Shown here one piece after another: positions 22,351 to 32,639 of a stretch of 64,000 bases of DNA. Source of the DNA: Saururus chinensis. Lineage: Eukaryota > Streptophyta > Magnoliopsida > Piperales > Saururaceae. Both the position numbers and the translations under genes were made by a program. Where the stretch lies: assembly GCA_035235625.1 (NCBI GenBank), contig CP141147.1:2518001-2582000 (forward strand). The letters are read 5' to 3'. How positions within the stretch are numbered: position 1 is the first letter of the stretch; each line of letters begins with the position of its first letter. Below the pieces are notes generated by a model. That model saw only the letters and a program-made list of their open reading frames with translations, searched no databases and was not told the origin of the DNA.

Positions 22351-23080
22351 TCCTGACCTCATCGAGCTAGCACAAACGATCTTTCGGCTTTGTGACGACA
22401 TTGGAGAAGCACTGGTACGTATTTAATTAGGATGCGTTTAGCCTGACTAAGATTGCATAATAAAAACCATGATCATGCTACATAGGAGCCTTAGCATACA
22501 CTATGCTATGGCTCCTTGGTCACTGTTTTTTGTCGTGGAATACAGATAATCACCCAACGAATCTACCCACCAAACCCTCCCAATATGGGATTTTAATTGA
22601 GCAGAATATATAAGCCCAAATGAGCATTGTCTAGGCTCATATGTTCCTTTTTTCCCCATCTAAAACCCACTTGGGAGGGTTTATAGGGTATAATCGCTGA
22701 ATATATGTCACTATCATTTTACTCGTTTTTTTTAGGCTTAGTGGTAGATAATTATCATGAATTATGCCAACAAAACAAAACAGGACGACCCAGACGGACT
22801 GGTTGCAACCAGTGGCGTTCGTTATTACATGTGGGAAAGAGGAGTCACACATGAAGCGGCTTTGGAACATGTGAGGCATCTACTGAGTGAAACGTGGAAG
22901 AAGATAAACAAGCACTTGGTTCTTAGCTCCCCTTTCCACAAGGATTTCATTGATGCTGCGTTGGACTCTGGAAGGATAGCCCACTGGTTATACCTGACCG
23001 GAGACGTATTCACAACACAGCGGCAAAGGACATTAGACACTTTCAAGTTGCTCGTGGCTGACCCCATACCGGACAATTGA
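22345..23080 (+). pseudogene. Terpene synthase 3' fragment, end of exon 6 and exon 7 (copy 3)
   Basis: The last ~20 codons of exon 6 (NPDLIELAQTIFRLCDDIGEAL, up to the donor at 22412) and exon 7 (22748-23080, 110 codons plus stop) match copy 2 closely. The intron between them is shared, inverted repeat included. Exons 1-5 are absent, because homology starts abruptly inside exon 6 at a 6-bp microhomology (ATCCAA) with the upstream repeat. The NSE/DTE region is degenerate in the same way as in copy 2. In this copy the upstream acceptor would give a stop at its second codon. It is a non-functional fragment. Confidence 0.88.
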
Positions 23081-23765
23081 ATTGACTAGGGAATGAACGG
23101 CTTTAACAGGTATCTAGATATATGATTGATTTCGCATCAACTTCTTGTACACAAAAAACAATAAAAAAACAAAGACTTTTCATCATTTTTCTTTGGAATG
23201 GTTGGCTTGTGATTTTTACTTTAGTCTTGTTTATTAAGCAATTTAAAATGCTAGACGGACAAACTGAAATCTATAAAACTTTTGGGTGGGGTTCTTTTGT
23301 TGAAATGGAATAACAAAGAATTAAAAAAGTTAAAACTTATCAAATTTCCTCAAGCAAAACTTATACATAGAGGGCTAATTCCTTTTGAAAGCCCAGAGAT
23401 TGACCTAACATAGTAGAATCATTATTTGGGAATAGAGAATGCTCCGCACGCTTGCGCCTATCCACTATATGCATCGCTCGCCAATAAGACAAAGCTCACG
23501 AATCTCCTTTTCACCCTATTTTTCGAATTTCTTGATCCTTCATGGCATTCGAACTTCCTTGAACAAGGCCAGTGGAGGAACTGTGCCTGCCCTGACGTGG
23601 AGGTCTTGCAGAAGCATGTCATTTAACCGTGGTGAACCTGTTCTTATCGTGGTTGTGTAGTTCGACACCCAGTTCAGATCTGGCTTCATCTGCTTCTTCT
23701 TCAGGGTTGTTTATGATGCAATTCATTTGAATTAAGCTATGTAATAGTAGGTTGATGTTTTTGTG
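23081..23765 (+). repeat. Downstream flank of TPS copy 3, homologous to 11387-12065
   Basis: The segment was duplicated together with exon 7. Differences are scattered single bases and small indels. No gene is supported inside it. Confidence 0.7.
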
Positions 23766-24221
23766 TCCTTTGGCATGCATGTTAAGAACTTGAAGAAGCA
23801 CATGCACGAAGTCATTGTCAAAGATGACATGCATATGAAAGGAAGGACCGCATATATCTTATTTGTGACATTAACTTTGGATGGTGATAATTCTTTGTAC
23901 TCATTGGGAATAGAGAATCGGAAAATAATGAAGTATGGAATTGAGTACTTACATATCTAAGACATGTCTTCTATCATATTGAAGGGCTTGTAATCATATC
24001 TTATAGAACCGTTTAATCATTTCACGGGTTCCACTAGTATTTCCGCATTGTGTACATTATTAAGGACACCTCCTCACTTGCTACAATGGCAATTTTGGAC
24101 TTCTCTCTCTGTGAAATACATGCTTGTATCTAATGTGTATTCCCCAATGGGAAATACATACTTGTATCTATAAAACAGTTATTTACTGTAATGGAATACT
24201 ATCTTTTGCTATTTGTTTTCA
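23766..24221 (+). mobile_element. Probable LTR remnant, left end undefined
   Basis: The right end is ...TTTGTTTTCA followed at once by a canonical primer binding site. A short duplicated motif (GGGAAATACATACTTGTATCT and GTGAAATACATGCTTGTATCT) and AT-rich sequence fit an LTR. The left boundary and the partner LTR were not found. Confidence 0.4.
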
Positions 24222-24234
24222 TGGTATCAGAGCC
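24222..24234 (+). promoter_or_regulatory. Primer binding site (tRNA-Met), isolated
   Basis: TGGTATCAGAGCC is an exact match to the plant initiator tRNA-Met primer binding site. It follows ...TTTTCA, as expected after an LTR. Confidence 0.65.
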
Positions 24235-25035
24235 TTTCTGCCCAATGGCTTAATCCTCTTTCCGTTCCAGAAATTGTTGTTTCATTCTGCACCTTTCCGC
24301 TATCGACCTCCCTCCTGTCATCTTCCCCGAGTCGCCAGCCACCCAAGCCTCTCCTTCGCCGGTATCCCCCTTTCCGTTCGGCCCTCCCTCTCTCCGCCTG
24401 CCTCCCAGTTCCGGTCGCCTCCTTGGTTTCCTCCCTCTCCAGAGCACCATCGACCCCTATCCCTCCTCGAGCCTGGTTTCCCCCGCCATCCAAACCAGCC
24501 AAAGCCTCTCCCTCGCCAACATCCCTTTTTCCGGTCAGCCCTCCCTGTCTTCGTCCGCCTCCCAGTTCCAGTCGCCTCCTTGGTTTACTTCCCCTCCAGA
24601 GCACCGTCGACCCCTGGTTTCCCCCACTGCTCTCCTCCCACCCAGCAAAGCTCTCTGCTTTTCCCCCACCTTCCTCCTCCAAGCCGCCCTATCCCCTCCT
24701 GGTGGTCCTCTACGGCTTGCCCCCACCACCGACCCGCGCTCTCCCCCTCCTCCTTTCTTTTCTCCCTGTCCTCTGGTCTCCCTCCGCCGGCGCTATTCCT
24801 TGTGCCCCGGCCTCCCTCCGTCCTTGCGATTTTAAAAGCAATTTGGTTCAAAAACATACGCAAAAATTGTCAGTTAGTTCGAGTGAAGAGAAAACCAGAG
24901 GTCATGATACATAATGACGTCCCCCTCGACATGCATGGGGTAGCGGGAAGCTTAGAAGGAGAGGAGCTTTTGCATTGTGCTCCACACCTATATGAGCGCG
25001 CCAGGTACCAATTATTTTTCTCGGTGGGTATCTAG
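24235..25035 (+). other. C-rich, Pro/Ser-coding open stretch with internal repeat, function unknown
   Basis: An open frame of about 300 codons runs 24124-25035, but it begins inside the LTR-like sequence. Composition drives the frame: C-rich, T-rich DNA with few A gives Pro/Ser/Leu in two frames at once. It contains a tandem repeat of about 155 bp (about 24339-24494 and 24495-24640, sharing GCCTCCCAGTTCC.GTCGCC). The last ~60 codons have a more ordinary composition and end at a possible donor (GCCAG|GTACCA, about 25004), so they could be a captured exon. I do not recognise the product and doubt that the frame is translated. Confidence 0.3.
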
Positions 25036-25324
25036 AGAGTGCAAGTACCCACGTATCATTGTATGCATTAGATCATTTTCTAACAGAATTTATTTGTCAG
25101 AAACATATGTCAATCATAATCTTTTTCACATTCGATAGAAAATAGACTTTCTTAGAGTCTTTCGGAAATGAAATCAGCCAACAGGAAACAAACTTTTCAC
25201 ATTTAAGTCAGGATGTACATTCTATATTTAAATCACTCAGAACAAATATTCAAACCAAACCAGACTTGAAACTAAAAATTTGCCATGATATACAAATTGA
25301 TTAACCTAGGAGATACCCACCTCC
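25036..25324. other. AT-rich, nothing recognised
   Basis: No coding region. Its composition resembles the sequence right of the CACTA element (29124-30546), so the CACTA may have inserted into one retroelement interior, but no target duplication confirms this. Confidence 0.4.
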
Positions 25325-28300
25325 CACTACAAAAAAAAGGACTATTAGCGACGGATTTATACATCGCTAATAGTCCCATGAGCATCGCTAATCACTATTA
25401 GCGACATAATAAATGTCGCTATAAGCATCGAAAAAATTGTCGTCACTATTACCAATTCGCGATGTATAATTAAAAGCATCGCTAATAAGGCGTATTAGCA
25501 ACGTATAGTTATAGTGTCGCTAATGATAAGCTATTAGTGACACTTGTTTATGCTTCGCTAATAGCAAAACAATTTTTAAAAAAAAATTAAAAAAATAAAT
25601 TATTAGCGACGTATATCTATAAGTGTTGCTAATAAGGAATTATTAGCGATGCTTATGTATACGTCGCTAATAGAAAAGGTACTTTTAAAAAAAATTAAAA
25701 AATAACTTATTAGCAACGTATATTTAAAGCATCGCTAATAAGTCATTATTAGCGACGCTTTCTATACGTCACTAATAGAATAAAATTTTTAAAAAAATTA
25801 AAAGCGCCACTAATATTATAATATTAAAAAATTAAAATTAAATAGCGATACTTTTTAAGCGTCGCTAGTAATTAATTTTTTAAAAAAAAATCAAAGAGCG
25901 AGGCTTTTTAAGCATCGCTAATAATTTATTTATTTTTAAAAAAATCCCCAATGGGCTCGGTGGCCCACCGGGGAAGGGAGAGGGGGCTGGAAGACGGTGG
26001 CATGCTGGAATCCAGACCCCCGACTCCTCGCCCCTCCTCTGAAAATCGGGGGGGGGGGGGGGGGACCAGAGCAAAGGGAGAGGGGGAACGGGGCAGGGCG
26101 GAGAAGGGGGAGGGGGGGCCGAAGGGGTGGGAGGACGGCAGGACGTGGGCGGAGGGGCGGGTGGGGGACGCGGCAGTGGGCAACGGGGTGGCTGGAGCAA
26201 GGGGAGGGAGGGGGACCGGAGCAGAGGGAGAGGGGGAACGGGGCAATGCGAGAGAAGGGGGAGGGGGGACCAGAGGGGTGGGAGAGCGGCGGAGGACGGC
26301 AGGCCATGGGAGACGTGGCGGTGGGGTGGAGCTAAAGAGGAAGGAGGACCGGAAGGGAGGTGGGGGCATCGGAGGGGATGGGGGGACCGGAGGACGGCGG
26401 GCGACGGGACAGAGTGAAAGAGGAAGGAGGGGGTAACGGAGGGGATGGGGGGCCAGAGGACGGCGCGCTGTGGGTGGCGGGGGTGAGAGGTGGAGAAGGC
26501 GGCAGGGCGAAATATGGGGGAGGGGGGTTAGTTATAGGCAGCGGGCGAAATTTCCCAGAGCGGGCAAAATTTTGCTCCCGTCATGTTAATATATATATAA
26601 TTGTGAGCGTTGCTATTACTAAGTATATTGGCGACATATAATTTATATGTCGCTAATACAACGTAGTATTAGCGACGTATATATATATACGTCACTAATA
26701 ATCTTATTTTTTAAAAAAATCATATTTACTCCCCTCTCTCTCTCTTCCCTCCCCTATCCTCTCTCTCCTCCCTCTCCTCTCTCTCTCATCCTCTCCTCTC
26801 CCACTCTCTCTCCCTCTCCTCTCCTCTCTCTCTCCTCCTCTCCTCTCCCCTCTGTCGCTAATACATATACTGATAGCGACTTATAAAATTATACATCGCT
26901 ATTAGTATTTATTTTAATTTTAAAAATATAAAAATTATTCATAAAAATAAAAAAAATACTCTCCCTCTCCTTTCTCTCTCTTCCCTCCCCTCTATCTCTC
27001 CCTCTCTCTCTTCCCTCCTCTCTCATGTCTTTGTCTCCTCCCTCTCCTCTCCTCTCTCTCCTCCCACTCCTCTCCTCTCCTCTCTCTCTCTCTTCCCTCT
27101 CCTTTAATTTCGATTTTTTAATATTCTTTATTCTTTTAAATTAATTTTAAATTTTTTTAAAAATTTAAAAGAAATCTATTAGCGACGTATATTATTATAT
27201 GTCGTTAATACGTCACGTATAATTTTATACGTCACTAATACATATACTAATAGCGACATATAAAACTATACGTCGCTCTTAGTATTTATTTTAATTTTAA
27301 TTTTTTATATTAAAAATATAAAAATTAATTAAATTTTTTTAAAAAAATCAAAATAAAATTACTCTCCTTCTCCTGTCTCTCTCTTCCCTCCCTCTCTCTC
27401 TCTCTCCCTCCCCCCTCTCTCTCCTCCCTCTCCTCACTCTCTCCTCTCTCCCTATACAGTATCTCTCCACTAATTTCAATTTTTTAAAATTTTTTCTTCT
27501 TTAAAATTAATTTTAAAAAAAATTAAAAGAAATCATATTAGCGACTTATATACATTACGTATTAGCGATGTATAATTTTATACGTCGCTAATACATATAC
27601 TAATAGCGACGTATAAAATTATACGTCGCTATTAGTATTTATTTCAATTTTACTTTTTTATTTTAAAAATATAAAAATTAATTATACTTGTTTAAAAAAT
27701 CAAAATAAAATTACTCTCTCTCTTCCCTCTACCCTCTCTCTCCTTCCTCTCCTCTCTCTCTCCTCCCTCTCCTCTCTCTCTCTCCTGTCTCCCTACACAC
27801 TATCTCTCCTCTAAATTCAAGTTTTTAAGATTTTTTATTCTTTAAAATTAATTTTAAAAAATTAAAAGAAATTAAAAAAATCATATTAGCGACGTATATA
27901 ATTTTACATCGCTAATACGTCACTTATTAGCGACATATAATTTTATATGTCGCTAATACATATACAAATAGTGACGTATGAAATTACACGTTGCTATTAG
28001 TATTTATTTTAATTTAAAATTTTTATTTTAAAAATATAAAAATTAATTAATTTAAAAAAAATAAAAATAAAATTATTATCCCTCTCCTCTCTCTCCTCCC
28101 TTTCCTCTCCTCTCTCTTTCCTCTCTCCCTACACACTATCTCTCCTCTAATTTCAATTTTTTAAGATTTTTTATTTTTTAAAATTAATTTTAAAAAAAAT
28201 TATAAGAAATCATATTAGAGATGTATAGTATTATACATCACGTATTAGCGATGTATAATTATATATGTGGCTAATACTTATACTAATAGCGATGTATAAA

Positions 28301-29123
28301 ATTATAGGTCGCTATTAGTATTTATTTTAATTTTAAAAATAAAAAAATTAATATTTTTTTAAAAATAAAATTACTCTCCCTCTCCTCTCTCACTCTCCTC
28401 TCCTCTCTCTCTCCCTCTCTTCTCTATCTCTTTCTCCTCTCTATCTCTCTCCTCTCTCTCCTCTCTCTCCCTCCCTCTCCTCTCTCCCTCTCCTCTCTCC
28501 CTCCCTCTCTTCTCTATCTCTCTCCTCTCTCTCCCTCCCTCTCCTCTCTCTCTCTCTCCCTCTCCTCTCTCTCTCCCCCTCTCATCTCTCTCTCCCTCTA
28601 CTCTCTCTCTCCCTCTCCTCTCTCTCACCCCCTCTCATCTCTCTCTCCCTCTACTCTCTCTCTCTCCCTCTCCTCTCTCTCCTCTAATTTCAATTTTTTA
28701 TGATATTTTTTTAAAAAAAATTATTTTAAAAATAAATAAATATAATGAAATTAATCGTATTAGCAACGTATAGTCACATATGCTGTTAATACTTATACTA
28801 TTAGCGACATATATTTCTATATGTCGCTAAAAGTTTTTATTTTATTTTTTAGTGACGCTTAAAATAAGCATCGTTAATAGTTATAATTTTTTTCTTTTTT
28901 TATTTAAAATATATCACTTTTAGCGACGTTTGTATAAAGCGTCGCAAATAGGTCAACTATTAGCGTCGCTAATATCTGAATATTAGTGACGTATATATTT
29001 ATGTGTCGCTAATAGTTGACTTTATTACGACGCTTTTTTATATGCCACAAATAGTTGTTTTTAGCAATGCTTGATTTTGCATCGCTAATAAATACATTGT
29101 TAATACTACATTTTGTTGTAGTA
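25325..29123. mobile_element. Non-autonomous CACTA (En/Spm) element, 3.8 kb
   Basis: Left end CACTACAAAAAAAA; right end TTTTGTTGTAGTA (one mismatch to the expected ...GTAGTG). Between them I count about 40 copies of TAGCGA(C/T) or its complement, often as facing pairs that form near-perfect palindromes (for example 27601-27634). Dense subterminal motif arrays of this kind are characteristic of CACTA elements, where they bind the transposase. The interior has a GC-rich purine block (25970-26530), a 17-G run (26048-26064) and repeated pyrimidine blocks. There is no transposase and no clear 3-bp target duplication. Confidence 0.82.
26640..28790 (+). repeat. Tandem units inside the CACTA element
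   Basis: About six units of 350-550 bp repeat the same order: a TAGCGACGTATA/TATACGTCGCTA palindrome, an AT-rich spacer with TTTAAAAATATAAAAATTAATT, then a CTCTCTCC block of 60-300 bp. Units start near 26660, 27180, 27540, 27890, 28215 and 28760. Confidence 0.75.
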
Positions 29124-30000
29124 CACTGCATGCCCCATAACACGGGTGTTTGTTGGTTTCTCTATAGTAAGTCCACTGTCCATCAGAACAACTTTACAAA
29201 TTCAAATCATTTGTTTTTCAAAACACAAAGGATTTGAAACTAAGTTTTTATATCAAAGCCACCAGCATACTCAACCTTAGAGCAGTCCACTAATATTGCG
29301 TGTCCCATACCACGGGCATTTAGTAGTTTCTCTTCAGGAATGCTACTGTCTTTTGAAAACAATATCACTCTTAAAGCGATTTTTCAAAATACTGACATTT
29401 CAAAATTGAGTTTAATTTTAATACACCAAAAGAACTAACCCGTGAGCTATCCACTAATACCTCATGTCCCATACCATGGGTATTTCCTAGTTTCTCATAG
29501 GTGATTCCACTGTCTTTCAAAATAGATATGTTGACCTTTCAAAATGTAGGTTTTTCGAAGTTGAATTTTTATTTTAATATACCAGCAGAACTAACTCTAG
29601 AGTTTTCCACTAACACTCACATCCCATACCGTGGGTGCTTGGTGGTTACTCTTAGGTAGTTCCATCGTCTTTTAGAAACAGATCTGTTGACCTATCAAAA
29701 TGTATGTATTTCGAAGTTGAATTTTTTTATTTCAATATATCGGCAAAACTAACTCTAGAGTTTTCCACTAACACTCAGGTCACATACCGCGAGTGTTTGG
29801 TGGTTACTATTAGGTAGTTCCACCATCTTTTTAAAAAGATTTATTTTTTAATCGAATGCATTTTCTGAAATAGACAATTCAAAATTGAATTTTATTTCAA
29901 TACCCCGGTAGAATTAACCGTAGTCTTCCACTAGATCCTCGTGTCCCATACTACAGGCGTTTGGTAGTTACTCTTTGATAATTCTACCGTTGTTTAAAAT
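29124..30000 (-). repeat. Tandem array, about 155-165-bp unit, six copies
   Basis: Each unit contains CCACTA..., a 'TCCCATACC..GGG(T/C)(G/A)TTTGGTGGTTACT' core and a 'TTCCACTGTCTTT' tail. Cores start near 29125, 29295, 29465, 29620, 29780 and 29945. The array lies just inside the putative primer binding site of the minus-strand LTR element, so it is probably that element's untranslated interior. Confidence 0.7.
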
Positions 30001-30530
30001 AAATTTGATTTACATCGAATTTCTTTTTCAATTTTGAGACTATTTGAAATCGAAGTCGCTAAAATCATTTTAAAAAAATCATGTATAGATTAAGAATAGA
30101 TATTTTCGATTGATTCAAATTAAAATTTTTAATTCATAAATTCAAAATTCAGATCAAATCCGATGCCACACATACGAAACAAAATTATAAATCATTCCTA
30201 ATTTAAAAATTGAAATTCACAAAATAGGAGTTCATCTTCAATCCAATGTATACAAATTCATAACAACATTTTCAAATTACTTCTAGTTAAAAATTAGAAT
30301 CCGTAAGATCAGAGATCATATTAAATCCGATGTCATACATACAAAACATGAAGTTCACATTTCAAATTCGTATTAAATCCATTGCAACATTTGCAAAACA
30401 AAATGTGCAGATCTTAAATTCGATGTAACACAATTAGAACAAGATTCATGATTAATTTTGATTTAAAATCAGGATTCAAATCAAATCACTATATATTTTT
30501 AAAATATTTTTCTCTCGTATACAGAGAAAA
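30001..30530 (-). repeat. AT-rich shorter tandem repeats
   Basis: Loose repeats of about 75-80 bp marked by AATCC(G/A)ATG..A.ACAT.C.AAAC (about 30165, 30240, 30325, 30375 and 30420). No coding region is visible. Confidence 0.5.
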
Positions 30531-32620
30531 GCTCTGATATCATTTGTAACACCCCGACTCGATAACCGACCCGGACTGGGGGGTTCAAAAAACAAAATCA
30601 AAGTAAATAAAATTTCATAATAACAAAAATGATACCCACTAGGAGCAACAGACTCTGATTGCGAGAGTTGTAATGTTCCTATGCACAACACGGAGATTAA
30701 ACACTTCATTGCACATAGGTCTGAACAAACATAATTTTATAACTAATTTGTATCGAGCCAACGTTGCCTTACCATTGGTTGCCTATGTATATATGGGATC
30801 TATGATGTATTCCAATACGATTGGATCCGAACATAGTTCTATCAACGGCTAATACATGCATCAAACATCACTAAATATTATACGTTAAAAAATATGTATA
30901 TCTTTATATCCGAATAAATCATTTGGAATCAGACGGAAATTTCATAAATCATTGGAGTCGAATAGACGCCAATAAATCAGTAGAATCACACATCCCACTC
31001 TATCATAGAGAAGAGTAGAACACACAATAGAGACAAATTGGATCATATTAGATCCCATCAGATCATATTAGATTTCATCCGACCATAATAGATCATATCT
31101 TATCAGATCAAAATAGAGCATTTGAGAGCAGATCACATCAAAATATATTAGAATCCATCATATCATAACAAATAATATATCTTAATTAGTATATTAATAT
31201 TACTAATTAAGATGTGCATGCATATAAGTCATAGTAAATCGAAAAGTCAGAAACGCTTACTCCCCTATAGTTCTGGAAGTAGCGGCGTTTACAGTTGCTC
31301 ATTTCCTCAGTGAGTTCTCCCTTTGAAGTCTTGAGATGGCGGGCAAAACCTCCTTTAGCTCTGGAACATTTCTCTCCTTGCTTTCGAAAGTGGCAAACAT
31401 CACCTTTCTTTAACCTGAGACATTTCTCTCTTCGCAGCCCGAGGGCAACGAACACAACCTCCCCTTAACCTAGGACACTTTACACTTCCTGCGCCCCTAG
31501 GGGGCGGAGAGAACCTCTCCTACCCAGAGACACTTCTTTCTCTACGCGCCTGCAGCGACTGACAAATCTTCCACTTACCCGGAGACTCTTTCCTCTTTCC
31601 ACCCCCATAAGCTGCGGACATAGCCTCCCCTTTCCTGAGTCCGTTTCTCACTGCTTGGCCCTTTGGTGTTGGACAAAGCCACCCCTACTATGGGCCACTT
31701 CTCTCGTTGTTGCCTGACGATAGAGGATGGAGCCTAATCTTTCTCCGCACCACTTCTCTCTCTTTAGGGCTCAAGGGCAATAGGCAGAGACTCCTCTTGC
31801 CTCGAGACATTCCCTCCTTACATGGTCGCCAACTTGAGGAATGCATGTTCCATTGCGTAGAACACCTTCGAATTAGCTAACACCTTGTGAATGGACGAAA
31901 ACGGACTCATAACGAGCAAGAAAACTCTCCCAAAAGATTGGACGAATTTCAAATTTTATAGTGAAGACTTGCGAGCGAACGGGGGAAAGAAGGCACACAC
32001 ACGCACCACATGGCGTGTGTCGGAGAGGCAGTACCACGTGAGGCACATGCGTAAAGCACGCACCTGTGCACTGCGCGTGCAATGCACGGAGCCACTGCGT
32101 GGATGCCACGCGTCGTGCGGGTCTGTGCCATCCTGCCGCACATTACATATATGTGGATCTGCGCGGCGCAGGGCATCTCCTATGCAACGGCACATGCAGT
32201 AATGTGGCACGGTTCACGCTGCTGATGTCATTGATGACATCATGAATTTTGTCATTCTTTATTATATTTTAACCAAATACTATTCCAACTTCAACAAGCG
32301 ATATCTTCTAACCCCGAAGTCAAAATCGTGCGTTCTTAGTACCAATGGACTTGCATCTACGAGCCCTTTGAAAATGTTCCACACATTGGCAAGTTATATC
32401 ACACTTTTTAAGTAGGTTTCACATATATGGCATGCCTCCCGAGGTCATAACTTTTTCTCCCGACCTCCATTTTGCGTGTTCTTTAAATCTTTACGCTCTT
32501 TACTCGAGATCTAACCAATCACTAGGATTCTATCTCGTGAAACCCCTAAAACTTATTAAAAAATTATATAATTAGCCCTAGCCCCTCGGGTTAGGCCTAT
32601 TTGAAAAATGGGTCATTTCA
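30531..32620 (-). mobile_element. LTR of a minus-strand retroelement with PBS
   Basis: GCTCTGATATCA (30531-30542) is the complement of a TGATATCAGAGC primer binding site. Two bases on, the plus strand reads TGTAACACCCCGACTCG, so in element orientation the LTR ends ...CGGGGTGTTACA. The distal end is not marked by TG, a second LTR or a target duplication; sequence of this style stops near 32620, where gypsy pol sequence begins. It may be the LTR of the element whose arrays lie at 29124-30530. Confidence 0.6.
31230..31830 (-). repeat. GC-richer tandem array inside the LTR, about 60-bp unit
   Basis: About nine diverged copies of a unit of the form GAGACA(C/T)TTCTCTC..(C/G)..GCCC..(A/G)GGG(C/G).......CAAAACCTCCCCTT. 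It is much richer in G+C than its flanks. Confidence 0.65.
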
Positions 32621-32639
32621 CTCTTCCTTTGTAGATGTC

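Noticed and set aside
23763..23960. 65-codon frame after TPS copy 3
   Set aside because: Short, no recognised similarity, next to LTR-like sequence.
25926..26436. Overlapping Gly/Arg- and Pro-rich frames on both strands
   Set aside because: They come from a GC-rich purine block in the CACTA element. Several frames are open at once, which is a composition effect.
28371..28628. Arg/Glu repeat frame on the minus strand
   Set aside because: Translation of a CTCTCTCC microsatellite.
25348..29100. Regularly repeated TAGCGAC motifs as a CRISPR-like array
   Set aside because: Motifs occur in both orientations with irregular spacing in a plant transposon; they do not form repeat-spacer units.
31891..32202. 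103-codon frame with many Cys/Arg/His, open on both strands
   Set aside because: Lies within the minus-strand LTR; no domain pattern, and the opposite strand is equally open.
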